The notes: generated by a model from the sequence alone, not told the origin. A DNA stretch of 64,000 nucleotides from Blastomyces gilchristii SLH14081 (GCF_000003855.2 NW_003101673.1:1747729-1811728), one strand, 5' to 3'; shown: positions 36,990 to 49,435, counted from the first letter of the stretch. A program made the numbers and translations.

Positions 36990-39000
36990 AGAGTTATACA
37001 ATGATAACAGAAATTATATAACAATATAGTGATACAGCAATATAGTGATATAATGATACAGTGATATAATGATAGACATTGTACAATCAATGAGAAAATC
37101 ACTGAAATGAATACCTTCTCTAGCTGATACAAACAATACTCTTCTCTGCTATCTGAACTGAAAGATATGCAGAACCTCTCAGAGAGTTTACTTAAAGCAG
37201 TAAGAAAAGCAGCTGAGATCACTGAATCAGAATTGAAGCTCTGTACATGTATGAGAATTCTAAATAAGATCAAGGCCTTGTGTACACAGTGACAGACTGA
37301 GATGAAAGTCAAACAACAATTGACATTCACTGCAGATCAAGCATTCACTATGAAGAGCTTCACTGATACAATCATCATCATTAATAAGAATAAAGAAAAC
37401 CAGATCTTAGGCCTGCAGTGAGAAATTGAACATTTATACAGATAGATGACTATACTGAGTCTGAAGATTTTATCACAATTGTTCACAATCTCTTCAGAAG
37501 TGTACACATCATTGAAGACTGCTGCACAGAATGAGAATCTGAGTATGAAATATATCAAGTCAGAAGATCTGTCAGAGTCATCAAGCTTCAATGATAACTG
37601 AAAAAATGATGCTGTAATCAGCTGACTAAGTCAGATGCAATCATATTATCAGATTGAATATGAACTCACAGACAGACAGTTAACAGAATTTTAACAAGTC
37701 TTAAGATCTGCTGTGTTTCTATATGAAAAAGTGAAGTTATTATAAATAACTGATAAAAAGATGAATCTTGCAGATTTGAAGTGATATTCATTCTCATGAA
37801 TATGAAATGAGTTTTTCAAATGAATCTTGCACAACTTTGAGAAAGTGAATATATGAGATAAGTGTTACAAACACTTCACTGAGTGTAGACAAGTGAGTAA
37901 TCTTATATTATACTTCATACACTTCAGCTTATACTATCTCATATTGAATAAAGAGCTTTCAACATCTTTCTATTTATAAATCTTCATTCATGATCTTACA
38001 CCTGAGTTGAGAGTGAAATGAAAATGCTTAATCTCACAGTCAGACACAGTGAAGAAAGCATATAATATTCTCATTATATAGAAACAAGTGAGTCAATTGT
38101 GATAGAAAATACTGTAATTGAGTATATCTCAGCAGAGAATGAGTAATCAGACTTCTATAACATAAGTTATACACCTGAATATGATGAATCTAGATCTGAA
38201 TATTATTGCTAAAGTACTGAATTCTCTGAAAAAGAAATTCTCTGAGTGAAAATCTTGATATTATGAGTATTGAGCTTACTTCAACTGCAGATACTAAAAT
38301 CATGATATAAAAGATTACACTCAGCATGCACAGTCAAGAGAAGTAAGAGAGTCAAAAAACTAGCAGAATCAGTGAGCTTGAAGATACTTGCTGATATTCT
38401 ATGAAAAGTCTTCAAAGTGAAAGAGATGTCTGTATTAGATGACTCTCTGAATTCTGTAAATATAAAGAAGAAGCAGGCTTCTGAATGAGATGTGAGCAAG
38501 AATGAAGTGAATACTTATCTCAATGCCTTGAGGTCTGAAATATTAATGTATAAGAGGCACTTGAGTAAGAATTGAGAGATGACTGTAAAAGTGTTAGCAG
38601 ATACAGAAGCTTCTATATAATATATTAATAATCATATAATCTGAAGATTGAAAGAGGTTCACTGAGTGAAGAATCTCTGATGTATAAGATTATCTGATAA
38701 CTGATATTTGATATCACCTGCAAAAGTAAGAGTTCTCTTGCACTTTAAAGAATGATCTTGCTATATTTGAGTGTGAGAGCTGCAGAACATGAAATACAAT
38801 CTTATTCTCAGACTTGATTAATTTCAAAGATTCAATTCACAGATTCAATGACATACATGTTATATGCAGTTGACTGATAGAAAGAAAATGATTCATACAA
38901 TTCTATCAACTGATATGAGAAGGACATTCCACACCCCTGATATAGAAGGATTAAATCTGCTTATACATCAATAAGCAAAGAGAATGATTTACAAGATCTC
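36990..39000 (+). pseudogene. LTR-D gag region (broken)
   Basis: The plus-strand frames between the primer site and RT are interrupted by many TGA codons. Composition is charged, with helical stretches (for example around 37,120-37,280). A Cys/His-bearing stretch near 37,860-37,890 may be part of a nucleocapsid. I did not find a clear zinc knuckle or protease motif. The minus-strand open frames here (36,950-37,330 and 37,337-37,591) are shadows. The assignment rests mainly on position between primer site and RT. Confidence 0.45.
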
Positions 39001-42000
39001 ATCTGAAAGCATTCTGTATGTCATACAGAACCTGAAAGCAGAGAAAACTAAGATAAAGAATATGTAGAAGGACAAGTGTATGAAGAAGCTTCTGAAGAAG
39101 TATAAGAAGATCTTCTGAACAGATCTTTCACTGAAATTGTCACTGAAATGAGGATTTGTACATGAGATTGACACAGGGAATGCAAAACCAGTCAATCAGA
39201 ATATGTACCCTCTGTCACAAACACATCTTGAAGAACAGAAGTGTCAGATCACTGACCTTCTAGAATATAGTCTTATATAACCCTTATCAAGCATGTGAGG
39301 CTTTTCAGTTCTATTCATGAAAAAGACAGATGAGAAGTAATGAATGTGTATTGATTATTGAGCACTTAACAAGCTTACAATCAAGAATGAATATTCACTG
39401 CTATGAATTCAATAACAGTTGAATATAATTGAAAACACTCAATATCTATTAAAGATTGATCTTCTCTCAGAATACTAACAGATCTGTGTAGATGAACTAT
39501 CAGTTCTGTGAACTATGTTTAATATACAATGAGAGAAGTTTGAATTTCTGATAATGTCATTTAGTCTGATAAATATGCTCATCATCTTTCAAACAATGAT
39601 GAATATAATTCTTTATAAACAGAATGAAACCTCATGTCTCATATATCTCAATAACATTCTAGTCTTTTCAAACTCATATAATGAATATCTGAAGCATCTC
39701 AATGAAGTGCTTATAACTCTGACAGAGTATAAGCTCTACATCAAATCAATCAAGTATGTGTTTGAAATGAAAGAGTTGAAGTTTATAGAATATGTAGTGA
39801 GTGATAACTGTATACACCTCATCTCAGAGAAATTGAATGTCATAGTGAATTGACTACAGCTGAGAAATGTACACTATGTATAACAGTTTCTTGAATTGAT
39901 CTCATACTATCACAGATTCATCAAGGATTTTACATGAATATCTGTATCACTCTCAGATCTCTTAAGAGAAATGAATGTAAATCTGTGAAAGAAGAAGTTT
40001 TGTTTAATTATCTGAAATATCACATGTGAAGAGGTTTTTCTCACACTGAGAGAATATATAATAACATTCTCAGTGCTTATTTAATCAGATTGTGATAAAC
40101 CTTTCTACATTGAGACAGATGCATTTAAATGAGCTATTAAAGATGCTCTTCTACAGATGAGTAAGAACAGCAAGCTGCATCTGATAGCATATGATGATAG
40201 AAAACTATCAGGCGCTGAGCTCAATTATTCAGTGTATGAAAAGAAATTGCTAGTGATTAAGCACACACTGATGTTGTAAGATAGATATATTAACAACAGA
40301 TATACAACAATAATGATCACAGATCATGAAAGTCTTATCTATCTATAATTGATGATAAAATCTTTCAAATACTTAGTATGTTGAATCTCGGAGTTTCAAG
40401 TGTACAATCTTTATATCAAATACTGAAAGGAATTGAATGCAGTGATGTCTGATGCAATCAGTCACAGATCTGATTTCATGAATAAGAGTTCTGTGAACCA
40501 GGTACAAGAAATGTTCACATTAAACACACTGAGAGAATGTAAGGAATCAGAATAAGTGAATACTATAATCTCTTACTTAGAGAATGACAAGATGTTGAAT
40601 GATAAGTGTCTTATGAGAGTAGTAGAAGAGATGCTTCTGAACTTCAAGCTGAGGAAATTGAGAAATGAAAATGATGTTGTGCTTTACTGTAATCTAGAAT
40701 ATGCAGAAGCTCTCTATCTAGAATCTTCATTTAGACATGACTTGATGACTCACATGCACAAGAAATTCAGTCACTTAGAAAGCTCTGAACTCATGAGTGT
40801 ACTTGAATTAAGAGTATACTGACCAAGCATAGCTGAGAATATTCAGGCATATGCTTATAAGTGTCTGAATTGCCAGGTTGTGAAAGAATCTAAGAAAGGG
40901 TTAGAACATGAGAAAGTGTAATATCAGATGAAGTGTATGATACAACTATTTAAATGATGAGAGATGAACCTCATAGATATATTACTGTGAATATCAAATA
41001 GAAATCAATGAATAATCACTGCTATTGATTACACTACTGGCTGGCCAGTTGTGAAAGCAGTTTCAGAGACAATAGAGAAGGTGATGATGAAGTTTCTATA
41101 TAATAAGATCTATGTCAACTATGAAATGCTGTGTGAGATTCTAACTGATAACAGTGTGAACCTTGTAGGAGAAGCAGTGAGGCATTTCATGAGCCAGTTA
41201 CAGATAAGACATTGTAGAACAATGTTATATCATTCATGAATGAACAGAAAGATGAAATACTTGAATGAAATCTTGAGCAACATGCTGATGAAATATCTAG
41301 TGAGCAAGTCTATGAGACTATGAAATGAATATCTCAGGCAGGTGCTATTGGCCACACAGATTTAACAGTATGCAGTCTTCAAGTGTTCATCATTCTATCT
41401 GTTGTATGAATTGCATCTGCGCATTCTGAAGAATGCTTTGAAAAAGATGAGAGAGGAAACAGCAGCTGCAGACACAACAGTCGCGGATGCAACAGTCATG
41501 AATGTGAAATCAAGATTAAAAGAGATCAGCCATGCACATGCAAAAGCTAATAAGTTACTCCTGAACTGAGCAATTCAATTGAAAACAATATGAGACTCAC
41601 TTGTTAAGAAATTGAGTCTCAAGATGAGAATGTGAGTTCTCATATATAATGAGAGTTCTGAGAAGTTTCAACCTAGATGATTTAAGCTATATAAGATACT
41701 CAAATCACATTCTCTGAGAATATATGCATTGAAAGAATCAGAGAGACAGATCTTATATAACTTAATCAATAATTCATAACTTGTGAAAATAAAGATGTAA
41801 GATCTGAGTGAATTATGATTATCTACAGTACTATTATCAGTGTTGAAAAAGAAGAGACTTATAATTGAAAAGTCTCACAAAGTAAGAGAAATCATAGATA
41901 TTTATAAATCAGATGATCTCACTTATTTCAATCTTTTCATAATTATAAGAAAAGAATGAGAAGAAATGAAGAAATCAGATGAACATCACACTTCAATAAG

Positions 42001-42425
42001 TGATAAGACTGTAGTCAGTTATATAATAATATGCTGCAGACAGCAGGTGCAATGCAGTAAAGAGTGATCTTAAAGTGATAGACTTGTACATGAGTTAGAT
42101 TACAGAAGAAAAAGGAATTCAGAGTTGAATTTGACTGTTTACATCAGTTCAATCACAGAGATCACAGAGAATGAACTATCTGAAACATCTGTGAACATGT
42201 GAGATTAAGTCATCTCAATCTCTGAGAATACTCAGAGATTGAGTGAGATTAGTTTTGATAAGCTGTTCACTGTAGTAGTCTGAGTGAGTGAAGAGAGACA
42301 GTATAATGTATGAGACAGAATTATAAAAGATGAAAGCTACTGAACCTAGTCACTGAACACTGTATTATATAAAGATTATATAAGAGTAGTGACTAGCAAA
42401 TAAAGAAAAAGTGTAAGAAAAGAAA
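39000..42425 (+). pseudogene. LTR-D pol: RT, RNase H, integrase (broken)
   Basis: RT begins with a stretch reading GNAKPVNQNMYPLS near 39,180, then CIDY-x-ALNKLTIKN near 39,345 with Arg replaced by TGA, then the catalytic box as YLNNILVFS (about 39,642-39,670) where YLDD is expected. RNase H follows near 40,090-40,290 (FYIETDAFK... SVYEKKLLVIKH). The integrase zinc region is near 40,745-40,890 (HKKFSHLESSEL...CLNCQ) and its core near 41,020-41,240 (AIDYTTGWPVVKAV... ILTDNSVNLVGEAV). A basic tail ends near 42,424. This order is Ty3/Gypsy. The two Asp-to-Asn changes in the catalytic box alone would kill the enzyme. Confidence 0.82.
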
Positions 42426-42615
42426 AGAAATAATGAATTAATTACTAACTGTAAGAATCAGCTGTAAAAGACAAATGTTATCATACACATCTCATTCATT
42501 TTCATATATTATATATTTAATCTATTTTCAACATCACATCACCTGAAAAATGTTAAAAACAAAGAAAATCTCAAAACTTGAGATCTGTAAGGAATTTGAG
42601 AGCTGTAAGTCACTC

Positions 42616-44158
42616 TTATAACAATGTTATACATGTCTCTGATTCCTTTACTGCTCTATGTATAACATTAATGTCATTTATCACAAGATTAGCTGGAATG
42701 CCAATATAGAAATGTACACATGTATGTGTAGAGAAATTGAAGAAGAGTGTGAGACCTGCAGAACCAGAAGCCAGAGCAGAGAGAGCAGAGATGAAAGAAA
42801 TAGAAGAAGAAGAAGATACAGAACTGAATAAATGATAACAGAAGTCACTCAGAGCTGAACACTTATAATTCAGTGTGCATACAACCTTCTCTGCAGAGAA
42901 GAGAGAGAAAGTGATGAGAGAAGCTTGAGAGTGAGAGAGAGTAGTCTCAGTGATATTATCATCTTTGATTAAAATGACCTCTGGCACCGGAGCAACTAAG
43001 AACTATTGTTAGTGTATGAAACTGTAAAAATAGAGGTAATAATTACTGAATGAACACTCACTGATCTTAGAGTTATATGTGTAATTACAACACACACAAG
43101 ACTTCTCAGAAAGAGAGAGAGAGACACAGAGAAATGCAGAAAGCAGAACACAGTGTGTGAACAGCTCATTCTCATAACAACATTTCAGACAAGATGTATA
43201 AGTCTCATGTCTGTAGATGTAAAAGAGAATAATATCTGTGTTTCTGTTTCTGAAAACATGAATATTCTTTATCTGTATCATGAAGTCAGATAACAAACAT
43301 CAGAGAATAGACTAATATAGATTGATTATGCTAAAAATATTCATCAGAGTGAATATACTTATAATATTGAATTTAATAGTTATAAAAAGTTTCTTGATAT
43401 CTGTGAACATTACAACTTTATATATAACAAAACTCATAATAATTTTTTCTAAGAATAGAAAAATCAGCATCAGAAAGAAAAGATGAAAAATGAAAAGACT
43501 TATAATTTAGACACTGTTAAAAGAGAGAGTGATTCTCTGATATAAATGAATAATTACTTCATCATGAATATTTAAAATGAATATAATAATTAATATCTGT
43601 GATCAAGCTTCAGATAGTCATGTTATATACAGTCTTTATACAATAAATTATTCTGAGAGTCAGTAAGAAGAGTGAGAGTATATATACTGAAAAATGTGAT
43701 TTATCAAGTCTATACAATATCTTCTTGAAACAGGGAGAGCTGGTAACAAAAGCAGAGACAGTAAAACCAGAAGTGACAGAAGTGAGAGTTGCAGGAACAG
43801 AGGTAGCAGGAGCGGGAGAATCAGACATAGAGACAGATGTAGAAGATTGAGAGGCAGTGACAGAAGAGGCAGAGAAGAATGCAGAAGATCTGACTATACA
43901 TAGTATGAACAATTTCTTCATTATCACGTTCTTCAGGTTCTCAATCAATGATTCAACATTGAGTTCACTATTATTAGCAGATATGAATCTGTCAATGTGT
44001 GAGAATTCTACATGAATAAAAACAACATATCAGCATCTGCATCTCTGCAAAATCATGTCAGAAAACATGATCAGAAACCCGCTGAGAAGAGAAATAATTG
44101 AGAGTGTACAAGAAGATGAAGAGAGTGTATGAGAAGATGAAGAAGATGTGTCATTCAT
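42616..44158 (-). pseudogene. Antisense ORF of LTR-D with a DUF3716-like cysteine cluster
   Basis: Between integrase and the 3' LTR the coding strand is minus. A likely start is the ATG at 44,158-44,156. The first part is Ser/Thr-rich and runs with one TGA to about 43,700 (open piece 43,948-43,610). The next open piece, 43,296-43,009, holds a cysteine cluster: SCLKCC...THC, then SCVCCNYTY..., then ECSFSN. The spacing C-x2-C-x9-C ... C-x2-C-x-Y ... CSF matches what I know of the fungal DUF3716 family (unknown function). The last piece, 42,987-42,616, is Ser-rich. Breaks between pieces could be introns or damage. Role in the element is unknown. Confidence 0.55.
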
Positions 44159-44584
44159 GATAGTATGTTCTGGCAATTGTTAGAAGATAAACAAGTCCTG
44201 GCCACATTTCACAATGTGTTACACTTACTGCTAACAAACTGCCTGATATGAGCACTATGAGAATGCTTGTTATGAGAATGAGAGACCATCATCAGAAACA
44301 CATATAATATAATAGATGAACAGATGAAAAGAGTTGAATAGAAGAAGAAGTAGAAATCTTGAATGAGATGATAGCATTCAATGATGACAATGATGAAGAT
44401 GATGATTGAAGAATGAGAAAAGTTAGTGAATAAGTGATGTAATATAGTAAAAGTTTCTTTGTGAGAGTGTACATGAGATGCTAGCTGAATCAGAAATAGG
44501 TCACATGATTATGAAATGCTAGTGATGAGCTAATCTGCATGAAGCTAGGGTGTACAACATGGTCATGTGAGTGTGACTGAATCT

Positions 44585-44596
44585 GGTGAGAGAGGA
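44585..44596 (+). promoter_or_regulatory. Polypurine tract of LTR-D copy 2
   Basis: ggtgagagagga lies immediately before the 3' LTR, where plus-strand DNA synthesis starts. With the primer site it fixes the plus orientation. Confidence 0.65.
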
Positions 44597-44774
44597 TGTG
44601 ATTCAGAAGAATGTATAACCGTCAGATAATAACGCGGCCGCTTCCGAACTACTAGTGTATGAATGTAAAGGGGGCCCTAGCAGCCACTAATTAATTTAGC
44701 GTACGAGATTCAATATATAAGAAGCCGGCGTACGCCTGTAATTGTACGCTGGCTTAAGCAACCTTTGAATCACA
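44597..44774 (+). repeat. 3' LTR of LTR-D copy 2
   Basis: It has 178 bp, TG...CA ends and ends in atcaca. The two LTRs differ mainly by C/T and G/A at CpG sites (for example cgtacgaccgtcgg against tgtataaccgtcag). Confidence 0.93.
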
Positions 44775-44789
44775 TCAATACCTATAAAA

Positions 44790-47700
44790 TGCTCAGAAAA
44801 AGAAGTTACTGAAAGAATCACTGATAGTAGAATTATATATTAATCTATTCTATCAGTCTGACTAATATTAAAAAGGCTCTAGAAAAGTTATTCTATGTTA
44901 TAATAACAGACTCTTATACAAAACTCTCTTAATAATTTCATGAATATCTAGATGTCTTTTAATAAGATAATACTATAAATATACTTCTCTTACAAGACTC
45001 AGAAGTAGATCACAGTATCAAGTTAGAAAAGAAGAATAATAAGAACTCTGAGTCATCATAAGACTCTCTTTATAACATGTCTCAAGATGAACTTCTTCTT
45101 CTTCAGAAGACACTTAATAATCTGTTAAATAAGAAATTTATACATATTAGTAACTCTTTCACTGCAGCTTCTATTCTCTTTGTAAAGAAATCAGATAAAG
45201 AACTTTAATTCTGTGTGAACTATCAAGAATTGAATAGATTAATCAAGAAGAACTGCTATTCTTTATCTCTTATTAATAAAACTCTAACTCACATTGAATA
45301 AGCTTAATAATTTACAAAACTAGATGTCATTGCTGTGTTTCATAAAATTCATATCACTGAAGAAGATAAATGACTTACAGTATTCTGAACATATTATAAT
45401 CTCTTTAAATGAATAGTTACACTCTTTGAACTGATCAATGCTCTCAGTACATTTTAGAAGTATATTAACTGAGTACTTCAGAATTTTCTTAATGAATTTA
45501 TATCTGTATATCTTAATAACATTCTCATCTTCACTGATGAGTTCAGAAAAGAATATCAAGAACATGTATAAAGAGTATTACAATGATTATAAGAGACAGA
45601 ACTATCAATAGATATTGATAAGTATGACTTTGAAGTCAAGAGTATTAAATATCTAGATTTTATCATAGAAGCTGATAAGAGAATTTGAATGAATTCTGAG
45701 AAAGTCTCTGTCATTCTTGAATGAGAAGCTTCATATACTGTGAAAGATGTATAAAGCTTCATCAGATTTACTAACTTCTATCAGTAATTTATATAAAACT
45801 TCTCAGATATCATAAGATCACTTACAGAACTTATTAAGAAGAACTTAGTATTTCAGTGATCAGCAGACACTGAAACTACATTTATATAGATGAAGAAGAT
45901 GTTCATTAATATCTCTCTACTAATAATATTTAACTCTGATTACAGAACAGTTATTAAAGCTGATTTCTATGACTATATAACAGAAGAAGTGATATTATAA
46001 TATGATAATGAAGATATTCTACAATTATATATCTTCATATCTAAGAAACTGAGTTCTGCTGAATGCAATTATGAGATCTATAATAAGAAACTTCTTATAA
46101 TTATACACTATTTAGAAGAATGAGACTCTGAACTTCAAAGTATCTCTGAATTTGAGATAGTCATAGATTATAAGAATCTCAAATACTTCATAACTACTTA
46201 TAAACTCACTGAATGATAGATACAATAATCTGAGTTCTTAAGTCACTTTTATTTTACAATATACTATCATTCTGACAGTCAGAACTCAATGACAGATGCT
46301 CTCTTATAATGAGAGTAAGATATATCATCTGATATAACAGATACTTACTGAATGAACTGAGAGCATCAGCTCTTGAATCTGAAGATACTAGTTAATTAAG
46401 ATAGAACAGCTCATAGCACTATATATACTTCTTTAATTAGAACTATCACTGATATCTCAACTTCTTCTGAATCTATATTAGATGAGCTATGATATACAGC
46501 AGCTTAAACTGATAAACTTCTTCAAACACTCACTGAAGTAGTATATTAAGAAGCACTCTGATTTCTCTCAGAACTATATATAAGAACTGATATCTCAGAA
46601 TATTCAATCAATAATAATAACACTCTATAATTTTATAAATAATACTGAGTCTCTTACTATGAACTCTTACACACTCAGATAATATAAGAGATGCATGATT
46701 TATATATAACTGATTATTCAGATTATAAATAACTGTATAGAATAATCTTCTGAGAGTTCTACTGATCTGAGATATTAAACAGTATCAGATACTTCATCTG
46801 AAACTGTAATCACTGTTCTTCTATTATCTTATAAAAGAACTGTAGAAAAGATCTATTAAAATTACTTAATATCTGTGATAAAATCTAATGAGATATAGTA
46901 ATTAACTTTGCTGTCAATCTATCTAAGAGTAAGAGTTGTAGAAACATTCTGATCATTGTAAATTAATTGAGTAAAGATATAATATTGAAATCTTGTAATA
47001 AGATAAATACTGAACAAGTCACTGAAGCTTTTCTACAGAGCTCATTCTATTAAATGCATGAATTGCTGAGATCTATAGTATTGAATTAAGATTATTAATT
47101 TGTAAGCACTCTCTGAACAAGAATCTGTCAAGTTCTCAAGATTATATACTATCTATTAACTGTCTATCACTCTGAGACTGATAATATGTTAGAATGAATA
47201 ATTCAGACTGTGAAGAATTATCTCTGTAAGTTCTGCAATTACTTATAAGATAATTAACATGATCTTCTTCTATATACAGAGATTACTTATCAATGATTAA
47301 GATGCTGTTTTAACAGATATAAGTCTGTTCTTTCTTACACACAGTTATCACATGAAGATGTTAGATCTTCTAGAGATTACACAGTTCACACTGAACTCTC
47401 ACAGTCTGATTCAGATCACTGATAATATAGTAATAAAGCTCTGAAACATCTGTGACTGAGCAGAAGTCTTCATAACAGCTGTGAAACATGATTAAGAGAA
47501 TTGAATCAACATTCAATAAGATTCTACAGAGTAGTATAAAATAGAAGATCTTATATAGTTGAATCTCAAGAATATATAAATCACCTGTTCATCTTAGATA
47601 CTAGATTACTATCATGTCAGGTATAAAGTAATAGAAGTTCTAGATAGTTATAACTACTGTCTTAACATATCATCAGAGATTTATAATGTTTTTTACATAA

Positions 47701-47950
47701 GTTTACTCTACTGTACTATCACTAATCTATTTTCTTCTTAACTGACTTCTGACTGACAATCACTAGAGATCATAGAAGAAGATAATGAGCTTGAGTGAGA
47801 GATTGAAGATATTCTTAATAAGAGATTATACAGCTGCAGCTGATAATATCTTATAAAATGAGTTAGCTATAATTAACTGATATGAACTCTGAGTTTCATA
47901 TTATCTGAAACAGCAGCTCTTGACTGATGAAAACTGCTTCTGAAAAGAGA
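44790..47950 (+). pseudogene. LTR-B pol: RT, RNase H, integrase (broken)
   Basis: This continues LTR-B after the LTR-D insertion. RT: FCVNYQELNRL-x-KKN near 45,210-45,250; KLDVIAVFHKIHI near 45,320-45,355; catalytic box as VYLNNILIFTD near 45,505-45,540; then KEYQEHV-x-RVLQ and DIDKYDFEVKSIKYLDFIIEA. RNase H follows near 45,950-46,200 (ADFYDYITEE..., [20 protein letters not shown]). Integrase continues to about 47,500. The motifs match ascomycete Gypsy pol. Stops are TAA, TAG and TGA in about equal parts, so both CpA and CpG sites were mutated. YLNN for YLDD marks it as dead. Confidence 0.82.
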
Positions 47951-47957
47951 GAGTTAA

Positions 47958-48330
47958 TGTGACAGACTGTGCCTGATCAATTATATAGACTATTCTGTTA
48001 CACTTCACAGATTTCAATCACTTCATTCTTGAATGTATATGCTCTGATTCTCAGTTATTCTTGATCACTTATTCTCAGCTGTCACTTCATTCTCAAATAT
48101 ATACACTTTAACTCTCAGTCATTCTTGATCACTGATTCTCAGCTGTTATAAATATATATAGATTCTTTCACTCTGAAACTTCACTGTGTACATTATTATA
48201 TATATATATAAATATTCACTTTGATCACTGATTCTTGCACTTTCTCTTTCTTTTCTTCTCTAACATTTTTCTCTGTGTTATATAAGATCTATCAATATCA
48301 TATCAATCTATTCAGTGTAGACCTCTTACA
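47958..48330 (+). repeat. 3' LTR of LTR-B
   Basis: 373 bp, TGTGACAG...CTTACA, followed by tattt. It has the same internal repeat units as the 5' LTR. Confidence 0.92.
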
Positions 48331-48753
48331 TATTTAACTATTATACTAATAATATATAATATTCTAATAATTTTATTAATAGAGATGAGAATGAAGTGAA
48401 AGTTTAACTTAAACTGAGATATTTATCACTATTACTAAGAATAATTATAAGAAGAAATAATTAAGAAACTTATAATTATAAAATATAAAATTATCAGATA
48501 GTTTAATATCTCTGCTTATAGTATATCAGAGAAGTGTAGTTTCTATAAGAAAGTGAAGAATAAACTTATATAAGAATATATTTAATTATATCATAACTTA
48601 TAAGTATTATTAATAATTATTATTAAATTCTGATTATATAAGTAATCACTGAATAAACTGAATAAGACTGAATTTAATCTTCAGTCTCAGTCTTATTCTG
48701 ATTTTAAAAGAATAATTATCTTTTATAGTTTATTCTGAGAAATTACTCTTATT

Positions 48754-49259
48754 TAGACTGATCATTGAGATTATGAATTTCATATTTAATCTCATTTAAT
48801 CTGATCTCATACATTTCTTAATATGAATCTTACTGAGACTGGCTATTAAAAAAATATGTAAAATAACTATATATCAGATCTTAAAATGAAATTATAACTT
48901 GAAAAAAATAAGAAAGTAATCTCATTTAATCTCATTTAGTCTCATTCTTGATATAAAGTTACTATTTTTAGACATTTTAAGGTTTTTTTTAGACTATTTT
49001 TAATTTTTTAAAAAGTAACACTTTTTGATAACACTTAAATGAGATTTAAAGTCATTTAAAGCAATAAAAATAATTTAAATTGAGAAGTGAAAATCATAGT
49101 CTTATTTGAAAAATATAATAAGAGTAGACAGTAAGTCTCACTGAGACAGTATGAAACTACTATCTAATGTTAAAACTGTGTAATGGAATCAGTTGAATTG
49201 ATAATGAGACTATCAAAAAATCTGATCCTGATTTCAGACACAGTCACACAGTCAGTCTA
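48754..49259 (-). mobile_element. MITE 3, 506 bp, hAT-derived, inverted
   Basis: It aligns end to end with the reverse complement of MITE 1 and MITE 2. Ends are TAGACTG...CAGTCTA with the perfect duplication ctcttatt (48,746-48,753 and 49,260-49,267). It is inserted in the right-hand end of hAT-3. Confidence 0.9.
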
Positions 49260-49435
49260 CTCTTATTTCACTATTCTTGTATTAAATCTGATCATTTTTC
49301 ACATCATTTCTCTCAGAAATAATTCATTTTCAGATTTTTTTGATACTTGGTCCTGGTGAGACTCACGCCAAGAAATGTATGAGACCAGACCAAATGGGAC
49401 CAAATGTGAAATTCATGGTCCCGCCGGCCAGTCTA

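Larger units (their letters stand above)
36498..44774 (+). mobile_element. LTR-D copy 2: 8.3-kb Ty3/Gypsy retrotransposon with antisense ORF
   Basis: Short 178-bp LTRs (36,498-36,675 and 44,597-44,774) are flanked by the perfect duplication tcaat (36,493-36,497 and 44,775-44,779), within LTR-B. A primer site TGATAGCATGTCT lies two bases inside the 5' LTR and a purine tract ggtgagagagga abuts the 3' LTR. The plus strand carries gag, RT, RNase H, integrase. From about 42,600 to 44,160 the coding strand switches to minus (see the separate entry). The body is almost free of CpG and poor in GG/CC, yet rich in CA and TG; the LTRs keep about a dozen CpGs each. Confidence 0.93.
34211..48330 (+). mobile_element. 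LTR-B: Ty3/Gypsy retrotransposon, 14.1 kb including nested LTR-D
   Basis: Two 373-bp LTRs (34,211-34,583 and 47,958-48,330) are flanked by the duplication tattt (34,206-34,210 and 48,331-48,335), in hAT-3. Internal order: gag with zinc knuckle, protease, then LTR-D copy 2 inserted at 36,498, then RT, RNase H and integrase from 44,780 on. The RT motifs resemble the common ascomycete Gypsy type (YLDDILIF followed by a KEHQEHV-type stretch), here with YLNN. A purine-rich tract gaaaagagagag precedes the 3' LTR. Stops include many TAA and TAG, so CpA sites were hit as well as CpG. Confidence 0.92.
20965..49435 (+). mobile_element. hAT-3: hAT copy enlarged to 28.5 kb by nested insertions
   Basis: It starts CAGACTG (20,965) and ends CAGTCTA (49,435), with target duplications gtaatctt (20,957-20,964) and gtaatctc (49,436-49,443). 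Its own sequence is the hAT family in pieces: 20,965-22,455, 22,969-24,325, 24,840-27,575, 33,844-34,210, 48,336-48,753 and 49,268-49,435, ordered and oriented as in hAT-2. Between them lie MITE 1, MITE 2, SINE 1 (holding hAT-4), LTR-B (holding LTR-D) and MITE 3. It also carries an internal duplication near 22.2-24.3 kb. Its sequence is far more TA-rich than hAT-4, and stops are very dense, consistent with greater age. Confidence 0.9.

Noticed and set aside
36950..37591. Two minus-strand ORFs of 126 and 84 residues in LTR-D
   Set aside because: They lie opposite the gag region of a plus-strand element and contain no motif; depletion of certain codons by mutation opens the opposite frames. Treated as shadows.
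19345..49435. Centromere or subtelomere assignment
   Set aside because: Nested, AT-rich, mutated retroelements fit a fungal centromere, but no telomere repeat or centromere marker can be seen and a normal gene lies nearby; the sequence alone cannot decide.
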